Positions 52,325 through 61,800 of a DNA stretch of 64,000 nucleotides are shown piece by piece. The DNA comes from Algoriphagus sp. TR-M9 (GTDB taxonomy: Bacteria; Bacteroidota; Bacteroidia; Cytophagales; Cyclobacteriaceae). Under the pieces are notes generated by a model. That model did not search any database. It was not told the DNA's origin and saw only the letters and a program-made list of their open reading frames with translations. The position numbers and the translations under genes are program-made. The DNA lies in assembly GCF_027594545.1 (NCBI RefSeq), contig NZ_CP115160.1, positions 4,274,501 through 4,338,500 of the forward strand, written 5' to 3'. Numbering within the stretch: the stretch's first letter is position 1; each line of letters begins with the position of its first letter.

Positions 52325-53500
52325 TTAATTTCTATTAATCGGAAGATAGCTCAGCCTTTCTCCAGCTTCTAAAACTTCCTTTTCCTCGGGAATCAATATC
52401 AGGGCATTTCCTAAAGCATACGAAATCAGCATACTGGAGGCTTGCTTGGGATAAATATCAAGCTGACCGTCCTGCTCTGTACCCAGTATAAAAAGGGTCT
52501 TCCCGAACTTATTAGTAGTACTATGCCTGAGCACCCCTGTGCTAAAATCCAGGTCGTAGTTCACATTTCCTGACATGATCTGTAGGGCCGAAAGCGCATA
52601 GATCAAAAAGCAAGTGAGTGAAGATGCCGGATTGCCCGGCAAGGCGAAAATTAGCGTTTCTCCCTTTTTCCCAAACCATATTGGTTTGCCCGGCTTTTGG
52701 TTGACCTTATAGAAAATCTCCTTGGCTCCATTTGCCTTCAAAGCTTCATTGACAAAATCATAATCTCCGACAGATATCCCTCCGGAAATCAGCAGCACGT
52801 CTGACTCAAGTCCCAGACTTATCACTCTTTTGGTAGACTCCAGATCGTCCTGAACTTTCAGAATCCGCACTGAATCAAAGCCTCTTGATATCAGTGCGGA
52901 CTTGAGCATGATCGCATTGCTTTCGTAAATAGCACCAGGATTTAAGGGCCTTCCTGGCTCCTGAAGTTCATTTCCTGTCACGATCAAAGTAATTTTGGGT
53001 TTGTTAAAGACTAAAACCTCGGTAATCCCAAAACCGGCTAAAAACCCGATAATGGATTCTGTGATTTTTAATCCCTCTGCGAGCACTTGCTCTCCTGCTG
53101 GCACCTGCTCGCCGATTTTACGCACATTGGCAGATTTTGCCGGAAGTTTTTGGATGGAAATCATCTTCCCCTTCACTTCCACATGCTCCTGAATGATCAC
53201 CGTATCTGCCTGGTCTGGGACTCGCGCCCCGGTAAATATCCGAACCGCCTGATTTGCCTGCAGTTCAAATTCATGGGCATCACCGGCTTTGCATTCTCCT
53301 ATAACTTCTAGCTCCGTCACGTCACCATGGCGAAAAGCATAACCGTCCATCGCCGACTGCCTAAATGGCGGAAGACTCATAGGGGCTATGATGGGCTCCG
53401 CCAAATAGTACCCATTGCTCTCTTCCAAAGGAATGCTAGTCTTTGGAAGAGCTGTAGTTTCTCTTTTGATCAGGTCTAATGCTTCAGTTACAGAAATCAT
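52325..53500 (-). CDS. moeA: Molybdopterin molybdotransferase
   Basis: 391 residues; inserts molybdate into adenylated molybdopterin. Motifs: SAMDGYAFRHGD (about 49-60), TGARVPDQADTV, GGISVGDYDFV, KPGKPIWFG and LPGNPASS. It is the first gene of the eight-gene cofactor operon, with the operator 35 bp before its ATG, so the cofactor supply is probably induced together with the reductases. Confidence 0.95.
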   Translation of the reverse strand: MISVTEALDLIKRETTALPKTSIPLEESNGYYLAEPIIAPMSLPPFRQSAMDGYAFRHGDVTELEVIGECKAGDAHEFELQANQAVRIFTGARVPDQADTVIIQEHVEVKGKMISIQKLPAKSANVRKIGEQVPAGEQVLAEGLKITESIIGFLAGFGITEVLVFNKPKITLIVTGNELQEPGRPLNPGAIYESNAIMLKSALISRGFDSVRILKVQDDLESTKRVISLGLESDVLLISGGISVGDYDFVNEALKANGAKEIFYKVNQKPGKPIWFGKKGETLIFALPGNPASSLTCFLIYALSALQIMSGNVNYDLDFSTGVLRHSTTNKFGKTLFILGTEQDGQLDIYPKQASSMLISYALGNALILIPEEKEVLEAGERLSYLPINRN

Positions 53501-53535
53501 AAGGGGGTTGAACAGATTGCTAACTTAGATAAAAT

Positions 53536-53563
53536 TAAGTATAAATACGTATTTTTCTACGTA
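53536..53563 (-). promoter_or_regulatory. Operator of the molybdenum cofactor operon
   Basis: On the minus strand TACGTA (53563-53558), a six-base spacer, and then the complete TACGTA-TTTA-TACTTA (53551-53536), overlapping a TAATTTTA -7-like element. The 16-mer is identical to that of nirB and narK. Confidence 0.7.
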
Positions 53564-53631
53564 TTTATTTGTTAAAAACTCCTCTTTTGGGGGAATCTTC
53601 CTTCTCTCACTTGAAGCTCAGGTATTTTTAT

Positions 53632-53660
53632 GGCAAAAAAAAACGCTAATCAAAGCGTTT
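53632..53660 (-). terminator. Terminator of the TPM/LemA operon
   Basis: On the minus strand AAACGC-n8-GCGTTT is followed by a run of nine or more T, about 20 bases after the TPM gene stop. Confidence 0.82.
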
Positions 53661-53681
53661 CTTTTTTAGTCAAGTAGGAAA

Positions 53682-54485
53682 TTACCAGCTACCGCCGGCT
53701 CCACCGCCTCCGAAGCTACCGCCCCCGAATCCACCGAAGCCGCCGCCTCCGCCACCGAATCCACCGCCGCCGCCGAAGCCGCCAGAAGATCGGCCTCCAC
53801 CGCCCAGCATATTAGCCAGCATGATCGTGGTCCATAGATCCACTCCGCCTCCACGGCCGCCCATATGGTTATCATTGTCATTGCGATTTCTCAACAAAGG
53901 CAAAATCACAAAGATAAAAATGAAGAAAAGCACCATAAAAATAGCTCCTCCGCTATTTCCTTTTGATTCAATATCCTCCGCTTGATACTCTCCAGATGCT
54001 AGTTTAATGATCATGTCCGTAGCCTCGTTCAGTCCTTCATAATAGGCTTCACGACGGAAATTGGGCAGTATTAGGTTCTCGACGATTCGCTTCGCCAGTG
54101 CATCAGGCACTGCGCCTTCCATTCCATATCCAGTGGCAATGAATACCTTCCGGTCATCCATGGCCGCCAAGATCAGGATACCGTTATCGTTGTTTCCACC
54201 GCCAATGCCCCAGGCATCTCCAAGTCGAAAGGCGTAATCTGAAATCTCATTTTGCCCCACAGAACGCATCATTACAATAGCGATCTGCGAAGAGGTACTG
54301 TCATTGTATGCCACAAGCTTGCTTTCAAGCTGCACCAGCTCGGCTGAGGAAAGGGTGTTTGTAAAATCATTCACCAGCCGGGGAGGATTCGGCGCAGGGG
54401 GAAGTTCCTGAGCCTGGATTCCCAGACTGATGAAGAGTAAAAGAAATAGAATTGATCGAATCTTAAGATCCAAAGGAAATCTCAT
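53682..54485 (-). CDS. TPM-domain membrane protein with Gly-rich tail (YgcG family)
   Basis: 267 residues: signal peptide (about 1-25), TPM domain (about 30-165; VNDFTNTLSSAE, DNGILILAAMDDRKVFIATGYGMEGAVPD), one membrane helix (about 180-196), and a low-complexity C-terminal tail of Gly, Phe and Ser (GGGGFGG repeats) ending GAGGSW. TPM proteins are linked to photosystem repair in plants and are of unknown role in bacteria. It overlaps the upstream TPM gene by 23 bases and is last of three with LemA. Confidence 0.9.
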   Translation of the reverse strand: MRFPLDLKIRSILFLLLFISLGIQAQELPPAPNPPRLVNDFTNTLSSAELVQLESKLVAYNDSTSSQIAIVMMRSVGQNEISDYAFRLGDAWGIGGGNNDNGILILAAMDDRKVFIATGYGMEGAVPDALAKRIVENLILPNFRREAYYEGLNEATDMIIKLASGEYQAEDIESKGNSGGAIFMVLFFIFIFVILPLLRNRNDNDNHMGGRGGGVDLWTTIMLANMLGGGGRSSGGFGGGGGFGGGGGGFGGFGGGSFGGGGAGGSW

Positions 54486-54900
54486 CAGGAAGTTCGTTTA
54501 TGTCTGAATCAGCCTGATACGGGAAATGCTGTCCAAGTTGCTCGCCGGCCATATGGATGCCATCGATCAGACCTTGTGTAAATTGGCCTTGCTTAAATAA
54601 GCTGGCCATGTGTTCTTTTATATTTTCCCAGAAATCATCCGCTACAGCATCATTGATCCCTTTATCACCCAAAATGGCAAATCGCTTATCCACTACGGCC
54701 AAATAGAAAAGCACCCCATTTCGGTCCTTGGTCTGATGCATTTTCAACGTATCAAAAACCCGGACGGCGCGGTCTAGTACCTCGCCTTTGCATCGGCTTT
54801 CTATATGGACCTGGATTTCGCCGGAAGTGGAAACTTCAGCAGACTTGATGGCTTGAATGATCGCCTCCCGGTCTGCCGATGAGAATAATTTTTCAGCCAT
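54463..54900 (-). CDS. TPM-domain protein, short
   Basis: 145 residues, no leader and no membrane segment. One TPM domain is visible (GEIQVHIESRC, NGVLFYLAVVDKRFAILGDKGIN), similar to the core of the following gene. Its short form suggests a soluble partner of the membrane-bound one. It begins 12 bases after the lemA stop. Confidence 0.87.
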   Translation of the reverse strand: MAEKLFSSADREAIIQAIKSAEVSTSGEIQVHIESRCKGEVLDRAVRVFDTLKMHQTKDRNGVLFYLAVVDKRFAILGDKGINDAVADDFWENIKEHMASLFKQGQFTQGLIDGIHMAGEQLGQHFPYQADSDINELPDEISFGS

Positions 54901-54912
54901 GATTTTCTTAAT

Positions 54913-55503
54913 TTAAAACTGTACAGTAGGAGCATTCTCAGCGCCTTCAGAGGCTTCGAAATAGCCCTTCTGCTCAAATCCGTACCAGCCTGCAAAAAGG
55001 TTGTTCGGGAATGTTCTGAGATTGGAATTGTAATCCTGTACGGATTGGTTGAAGTTCCGTCTTGCCACAGCTATTCTGTTTTCGGTGCCTTCTAGCTGCG
55101 CTTGCAGTTCTAGGAAGTTCTGGTTGGCTTTTAGCTCTGGATAACGCTCCACACTGACCAACAACCTGCCCAATGCACCCGAAAGTTCTCCTTGTGCACC
55201 TTGAAATTCCGCGAGTTTTTCAGGTGTAAGGTTTGAAGGGTCCACATTTACAGCAGTGGCTTTTGCTCTGGCTTCGATGACCGCAGTAAGCGTCTCTTGC
55301 TCAAAGTCCGCATAGCCTTTTACCGTGTTGACCAAATTAGGGATCAAGTCTGATCTACGCTGATACTGGGTCTCTACTTCAGCCCACTGACCATTGATAA
55401 CTTCTTCTTTTTGGACAAAGGTATTATAAGTCCCTACGGCCTTGGTATAGATAAAAATACCCACAACAGCCAAAATCAGAATAGGAATAAGGAATTTTTT
55501 CAT
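54913..55503 (-). CDS. lemA: LemA family protein
   Basis: 196 residues with one N-terminal membrane helix (about 4-24) and a long helical bundle (YNTFVQKEEVINGQW, YQRRSDLIPNLVNTVKGYA, ARRNFNQSVQDYNS). LemA with two TPM genes is a widespread arrangement of unknown function. It heads the operon. Confidence 0.92.
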   Translation of the reverse strand: MKKFLIPILILAVVGIFIYTKAVGTYNTFVQKEEVINGQWAEVETQYQRRSDLIPNLVNTVKGYADFEQETLTAVIEARAKATAVNVDPSNLTPEKLAEFQGAQGELSGALGRLLVSVERYPELKANQNFLELQAQLEGTENRIAVARRNFNQSVQDYNSNLRTFPNNLFAGWYGFEQKGYFEASEGAENAPTVQF

Positions 55504-55612
55504 GATTGGTTTTTTATTAGAAAATAGATTACGATTGGATAAAAAAGAGGTTGGGATTATGCATCCTCAGGTCAAAATTATCCTTTTTATCTTAAACGTC
55601 TTAGGAATGTAT

Positions 55613-56866
55613 TCAAATCTGCTTGCGCAGCGAGAATGTAACCACAGAATCCTCGTAATCTTCCAAGTTGTCATCCTTATATCTCCGGATTTTCATGGTG
55701 ATTTTCTTACCTGGCTCTGAGCGCATTAGTCGATTGATTTCGGACAGTTCCCAGATAAAGGTGGGCACATTATTGATTTCGAGGATTTCATCGTAAGCCT
55801 TCACACCTGAATTAGCTGCCGGAGAGCCGACCCGTACCTCCGAAATGTAAACCCTATTATCATCATTTGGAATTTTCTTTAGGCTCATCCCACTCATGTC
55901 AAACTGAAATGGGGCATAGAAATTCTCTGCCTTTTTCACCAAAATCCTGTCTCTGGGATAATCTAGAATAAGCTTGGTCCTGCCCAAAACCTCAGCTCCA
56001 AGACTTCCTTGCCTACCGGATTCTTTGATTACATAGCTGAAGTCCGTCTCTTCGGGATAGGAAGTCAGCACATCCTTCAATCTAAAGCCCGCCAGCTCCA
56101 TGTAATCCACCCTGCCCACGTAGCCATAGAGGATCCCGCCCAGACTTTGCCCCAGTTCAGACTCGATAAATAAGGGCGGCATGGTGATTTTATCCGTAGT
56201 CTCCCGATTGAGCAGTAGTCCGTGGTTGGCACCAGTATCGACCAGAAGTTTGGCCTGTAGCACGGAGCCATCCCGCTGCTTGACCTCTGCATTGATGTAA
56301 GGCTTGCTGTCCTCCACGCTCAAATCCATTTTTCTATAAAATAGCGGCTTCCACTTCATCCTGCCCTGCTGATAGAAATCTATTTTCTCATTATCGTAAT
56401 CTATTTTGATGGGATTGTACTTGAAAAATTCATGCCCTATGATGCCATAAATGGGGATTCCAATTACAGATTCCAACCCAAAAAACTCTTCATCTAACAC
56501 CAATAAACTCTGAAATACCCCTTCAATAGGGCCTAGGTCAAAATGGTTGATCGGAGAAACAGACGCAGTTAGATCAGTACTACCATCGGCTCCCACAAGC
56601 TTGAGCTGTCTGGTATATTCCAGTCCCAAAGCATCACCCAGTACCCTACTGAACAGAATATTGCTTCTCACTCCGGTGTCCAGAAGAAAATTTATAGGCG
56701 TATTTCCATTGATGGATACCGGAATAATGATCAGACTATTGGAGGCATAAAAGGGAAGGGTCACCTTCCGACGGTCTTCCTTCATGAAAAAACCAGGAAC
56801 CTGGGCAAAGCCGGCAACCTGCAGGGTGAAAATCAATACTAAAAAAAAACCTACGCTTTTCTGCAT
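55613..56866 (-). CDS. Secreted retropepsin-like aspartyl protease with PDZ domain
   Basis: 417 residues from the ATG at 56866 (MQKSVGFFLVLI). An upstream ATG adds eight polar residues before the signal, so the later one is used. Two DTG-type sites are present: Asp63 in FLLDTGVRSN and Asp210 in LLVDTGANHG, giving two retropepsin-like lobes in one chain. A C-terminal PDZ domain follows (about 325-400; VYISEVRVGSPAANSGVKAYDEI in two parts). It is likely periplasmic; the substrate is unknown. It lies about 110 bp upstream of lemA on the same strand. Confidence 0.87.
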   Translation of the reverse strand: MQKSVGFFLVLIFTLQVAGFAQVPGFFMKEDRRKVTLPFYASNSLIIIPVSINGNTPINFLLDTGVRSNILFSRVLGDALGLEYTRQLKLVGADGSTDLTASVSPINHFDLGPIEGVFQSLLVLDEEFFGLESVIGIPIYGIIGHEFFKYNPIKIDYDNEKIDFYQQGRMKWKPLFYRKMDLSVEDSKPYINAEVKQRDGSVLQAKLLVDTGANHGLLLNRETTDKITMPPLFIESELGQSLGGILYGYVGRVDYMELAGFRLKDVLTSYPEETDFSYVIKESGRQGSLGAEVLGRTKLILDYPRDRILVKKAENFYAPFQFDMSGMSLKKIPNDDNRVYISEVRVGSPAANSGVKAYDEILEINNVPTFIWELSEINRLMRSEPGKKITMKIRRYKDDNLEDYEDSVVTFSLRKQI

Positions 56867-57075
56867 ATACTGACTGAGAGCTGTATTCAAATAAGTTAAT
56901 TGGTTTTTTGAAATATTACTGAATCAAATCGAAAACTCTATGAATCTTCTCTAATAAATACGGAATTACTAGAATTAGTTTTAATTAGATTGATATCAAA
57001 TTAGACCCATTCTATGTGGAAGCTTGTCAAAAAATGGATATTCCCTCATCTTTATTTTTTAATGATTGTAGACCC

Positions 57076-57546
57076 ATGGCTGACCCAGCTTTAATAGAAA
57101 AAGCAAAGAAGATCTTTGAAAGCTTCCTTACCAAGCAAGGAAACAGGAAAACCCCGGAAAGGTTTTCTGTGATAGATGAACTGTATTCTCTTCCAGAAGA
57201 CGAGCATATGGACGTAGAAGGCTTGTTTTTGAGCATGAGAAACAAAGGCTACACCATCAGTCGCGCTACCATTTATAATACCTTGGACTTGCTGGTAGAA
57301 AGTGGCCTTGCTGTAAAACATCAGTTCAAAGACAAAGTAGCGCTCTATGAGCAAGCTTTGACTTACAAGCATCACGACCATCATGTCTGCAACCAATGCC
57401 GGAAAATCCGCGAATTCTCAGATCCTAAAATCAATGAGATCAAGGAAGTTATAGGCAAATCTTTCCAGTCTGCCATCACCAGTCACTCTCTGGTACTCTA
57501 CGGCAACTGCGAAATAGAGAACTGCGAAAACCTACAGGAACTCTAA
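57076..57546 (+). CDS. Fur-family transcriptional regulator
   Basis: 156 residues from the ATG at 57076 (MADPALIEKAKK). Earlier in-frame starts (GTG at 57016, ATG at 57034) would add a Cys-containing extension and are less likely. It has a winged helix (GNRKTPERFSVIDEL, TISRATIYNTLDLL), the metal segment HHDHHVCNQCRK, and a distal pair, GNCEIENCENL. The family covers Fur, PerR and Zur, and the sequence does not settle which. Its stop overlaps the convergent SRPBCC gene by four bases. Confidence 0.9.
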   Translation: MADPALIEKAKKIFESFLTKQGNRKTPERFSVIDELYSLPEDEHMDVEGLFLSMRNKGYTISRATIYNTLDLLVESGLAVKHQFKDKVALYEQALTYKHHDHHVCNQCRKIREFSDPKINEIKEVIGKSFQSAITSHSLVLYGNCEIENCENLQEL

Positions 57547-57968
57547 GCAAAAATCTTCTTATAAATAGGTTTGCGGTAAAGAAACTGAAGATATAAGACC
57601 GGGTACAGTAGCCAGGAAATCGGACTCGTAAACTCTATCTCATCCCTAATAATTGATTCATCTCCTAGATTTAGGATTCTATGCTTATGTCTCCAGGTTT
57701 GGAGGAAAAAAGGAAGCTGAACGCCCACATCCACAAAATAATATTCGGAAGCAGAAACTTCACTTTCCGTGATTTCACTGGTCCAGGTTTGCTTGAAAAG
57801 CAAAAAATCCAACTCTAGAGATACCATATCCCCAACCTCAGACCCATCAAATAAAAGCAGTTTAACCGGTGGAAAAGGCGGGTTCAATTTTTCAAACAAA
57901 TCGGAGTTAAACCCTTTCTTTACAGTTAAATAATCCTGGTTGACAGGAGTGGATATGGATATCTTCAT
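57543..57968 (-). CDS. SRPBCC-type ligand-binding protein
   Basis: About 141 residues from the ATG at 57968 (MKISISTPVNQD). Beta-rich START/SRPBCC-like pattern ending in a helical PVLYLQFLYRKPIYKKIF tail. I recognise the fold type but not a named family. There are no conserved catalytic residues, so it probably binds a hydrophobic ligand or is a cyclase-like relative. Confidence 0.68.
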   Translation of the reverse strand: MKISISTPVNQDYLTVKKGFNSDLFEKLNPPFPPVKLLLFDGSEVGDMVSLELDFLLFKQTWTSEITESEVSASEYYFVDVGVQLPFFLQTWRHKHRILNLGDESIIRDEIEFTSPISWLLYPVLYLQFLYRKPIYKKIFA

Positions 57969-58101
57969 GTGTGAAATCTGACTTTTAAAGTCCTCAGGCA
58001 GGATCAATTACATGCGCCTGCCTATTTCGATAACTCTCTTTTGACGGAATAGTTTATACCCAATCGATCCTGCATCAGGGGCGGTTTTGCATCACCTTAC
58101 C

Positions 58102-58716
58102 TCAGATACTGACTACAAATAATAAAAAGAGTACCAGCCAGATCGCATCCATAAAATGCCAATAAACTGTAAAAAGCCTTAGCCGCATTTTTTCAAATGG
58201 ATTGGTGTAAATGATGAGCTTATGAATTTGGTCGGATCGGCCTTTAGCAAGCTGTACGTATAGAATCAGGGCAAAAATCATCGCCCCCAGCAAGTGGAAA
58301 ACATGGATTCCGCTGAGTACATAAAGAAAACTACCACTGGGAATGCCGGTAAATGCTATTCCTTTGGCCTCCAGCTCATACCAACCTACTACCTGTAATA
58401 CACTGAAGATCAAGCCCAGTAAAACTGTATTTCTGAGCGACCCCAGCAGTTTTTCAGTGTTTTCTTCCTGAAAAGCCAACCTGATGGAAGTGGCTGTAAA
58501 CCCACTGATCACCAATAAAAAAGTAGAAATCAAAAATGCCGTAGGCACCGATTGATTCATGCCCGCAAGGTGCATCCTTCCCGAAAACAAAAAGGCCACT
58601 GTCAGAAAAAGAAAAATCAATCCGCTCCCGATCATCCCTAAGTAAAGGAGTGTTTCGTATGGATGCAGCCTTTCTATCCGCTGAAACCAGGTTAGCTCAT
58701 GCTCTTTCTCTGCCAT
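58102..58716 (-). CDS. Cytochrome c oxidase subunit III family protein
   Basis: 204 residues with five membrane helices. The last segments, VFHLLGAMIFALILYVQLA and YWHFMDAIWLVLFLLF, are typical of subunit III of heme-copper oxidases. Subunits I and II are not in the window, so it is an orphan gene here, possibly serving an oxidase encoded elsewhere or NO-related oxidoreductases. Confidence 0.85.
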   Translation of the reverse strand: MAEKEHELTWFQRIERLHPYETLLYLGMIGSGLIFLFLTVAFLFSGRMHLAGMNQSVPTAFLISTFLLVISGFTATSIRLAFQEENTEKLLGSLRNTVLLGLIFSVLQVVGWYELEAKGIAFTGIPSGSFLYVLSGIHVFHLLGAMIFALILYVQLAKGRSDQIHKLIIYTNPFEKMRLRLFTVYWHFMDAIWLVLFLLFVVSI

Positions 58717-58798
58717 AGTATGGAAACATTTCGGAAGGGCTATGGTTCACAATTTCGCAAAACAACTTTTATTCTCTAGTTGAGAATTCTTAAAGCCC

Positions 58799-58806
58799 TA
58801 ACTTTG
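58799..58806 (+). promoter_or_regulatory. Bacteroidota -7 element of mfd
   Basis: TAACTTTG matches TAnnTTTG and lies 31 bases before the TTG start. Confidence 0.45.
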
Positions 58807-58837
58807 TTGCACCAACGAAAATCAAAACCACAAGCCA

Positions 58838-61800
58838 TTGGATCGTCAGTCCTTTCTTTCCATTTATAAATCCGACCCGATTTTTCAGACCATTGCCCAT
58901 GAGATCACCACTGGTGCTCAGGCAAATATTCAGCTCAAGGGTATTTCCGGTAGTCTGGATATGGTCTTACTTTCGAGTCTATTTGAATCACAGGGCGGGT
59001 TTCATCTTCTAGTAGCACAGGACAAAGAGGAAGCCGCCTATCTGAATTCTGATCTTCAAAACCTGCTGGACACGGAGGAGCACATGATTTTTCCTTCTAG
59101 TTTCAAGCGGGCATACCAATATGAGGAAGTGGACAATGCCAACGTGCTGATGCGGTCCGAAATCCTAAATTTAATTCTGGAAGATAAAGCCAAATCCAGA
59201 ATCGTAATCACCTACCCAGAGGCCATATATGAGCGGGTGATCAATAAACGCTCCCTTCAGGACAACACCTTTATCGCCAAGGTAGGCGAGCAAGTGGACA
59301 TGGAGTTTGTCTCGGAGCTATTGAGCAGCTATGATTTTGAGCGGACAGACTTTGTGTATGAGCCTGGCCAGTTCGCGATTCGAGGCGGTATTTTGGATGT
59401 GTTTTCCTTTTCCAATGAAATGCCTTATCGCCTGGAGTTATTTGGGCGGGAAATAGAAAGCATTAGAACTTTCGACCCGGAAAGCCAGCTTTCTATCGCT
59501 AGTGTGGAGCAAATCTCCCTTATCCCAAATGTACAAACCAAGCTGCTTCAGGAGGTTCGGCAGTCGTTTTTGGGTTTTCTACCTGCTGAGACCATCATCT
59601 GGATCAAAGATTACCAGCTCACCATAGATGTGATGGATGAGTGCTTTCATAAAGCTACTCTTGCCTTTGAGCAGATTGTCAAGAAGACCAATAATACCAA
59701 AACCGTACTGGGACCTGAGGATCTTTTTGATCAGGGAAAAGACTTTGCGCAGCTTTCCCAGGACTTTACTCGAGTGGAGTTTGGCAGGCAATTTTATCTA
59801 AAAAATGCCAAAGTCAGTAAATGGGACAGTCAGCCACAGGCTTCTTTCAATAAAAACTTTGACCTGCTGGTCACTCAGCTCGCAGAGAATGAAAAAAAGG
59901 GCCTGGTCAATATTATCACCGCGGAAAATGCCAAACAGATCGACCGGCTTTTGGGAATTTTCAAAGAGTTGGACCCTACCCTGCAGGTAAACAGTCTCTT
60001 GCTAGGGCTGAGAGAGGGGTTTGATGATAGACAAACTAAGCTTGCCTGCTTCACCGATCATCAGCTATTTGAGCGCTTTCACCGGTACAAAACCCGTGAC
60101 AAAGTCAGTAAATCCAAAGCCCTGACGATCAAAGAGCTCAAGGCATTGCACCCAGGGGACTACATCGTGCATGTGGATTATGGAGTAGGGAGGTTTGCCG
60201 GTCTGGAAAAGGTGGATGTAAACGGTAAAATGCAGGAAGCAGTACGACTCATCTTTCGGGATGATGATTTGCTTTATGTAAACATCCATTCTCTGCACAA
60301 AATCTCCAAATTTTCGGGTCAGGAAGGCACTGTCCCTTCCATGTCAAAGCTGGGGTCTCCTGACTGGGAAAATAAAAAATCCCGGGCCAAAAAGCAGGTA
60401 AAAGATATAGCCAAAGACCTAATCGCCCTATATGCCAAGCGAAGATCTGCACCCGGCTTTGCCTTTAAGGAGGACTCTGTGATGCAGATCGAACTCGAAT
60501 CTTCCTTTATATACGAAGACACCCCAGATCAAGCCATAGCCACGCAAGATGTGAAAAGCGATATGGAAAAAACCTATCCCATGGATAGATTGGTTTGTGG
60601 CGACGTGGGGTTTGGTAAAACGGAGGTCGCGATACGGGCTGCCTTTAAGGCAGTGAATGACGGAAAACAAGTGGCTGTACTGGTGCCGACAACGATTTTG
60701 GCCATGCAGCACTTTCAGACATTCAAGGAGCGATTGGAGAATTTCCCGGTAAGAATAGAATACATCAACCGATTCCGCTCGGCAAAGGAAATCAAAGAAA
60801 TCGTGTCCGAAGTCAAATCTGGGGCTATAGATATTCTCGTAGGTACCCATAAGATCGTCAATAAGGACATTGTATTCAAAGACTTAGGATTATTGATCAT
60901 AGATGAGGAGCAGAAGTTTGGGGTGAAGGTAAAGGATCAGCTGAAAAACCTTCGTGTGAATGTGGATGTGCTGACTTTGACAGCCACTCCTATTCCCAGA
61001 ACACTTCACTTTTCGTTGATGGGAGCTAGAGATCTTTCGGTCATAGCCACTCCTCCACCAAACCGCCAGCCGGTAACTACTGAGGTTCAGACTTTCCAAG
61101 AGGAAGTGATCCGGGATGCGGTCTCCTATGAATTGAGAAGAGGAGGGCAAGTTTTCTTTGTCCACAATAGAGTGGGGGAAATAGACTCCATTTCCAATCT
61201 GATCATGAAACTGGTACCTGATGCCCGGGTAGTGGGAGCTCACGGACAGATGGATGGGAAAAAACTGGAAAAAATCATGGTGGATTTTATTCATCATGAA
61301 TATGACGTATTAGTATCTACCAATATCATCGAGTCAGGCCTGGATATTCCAAATGCCAACACCATCATGATCAACAGAGCACATATGTTTGGGCTGAGTG
61401 ACCTACATCAAATGAGAGGTCGGGTGGGACGAAGCAATAAAAAAGCCTTCTGCTACTTATTGACATCACCCATGTCAGGCCTGACTGCCGAAGCGAGGAA
61501 AAGATTGCAGACGCTAGAGGAGTTTTCGGACCTGGGAGATGGATTCAAAGTGGCCATGAAAGATCTAGACATCAGAGGTGCTGGTAATCTGCTAGGAGCA
61601 GAGCAAAGTGGTTTTATCACTGATCTGGGCTTTGAGATGTACCATAAAATTCTGGATGAAGCCGTGCAGGAATTGAAAGAAAATGAATTTGCGGCTTTGT
61701 TTGAAACAGATTTGGCAGAAAAAGTAAAAGTCCTGGTTCAGGATTGTACTATTGAAACAGATCTGGAATTACTGATCCCAGAAGACTATGTGGGCAATAT

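Noticed and set aside
53690..53830. Repeat-like CCGCCG/CCACCG stretch
   Set aside because: It encodes the Gly-rich tail of the TPM protein and is explained by codon use, not by an independent repeat or CRISPR.
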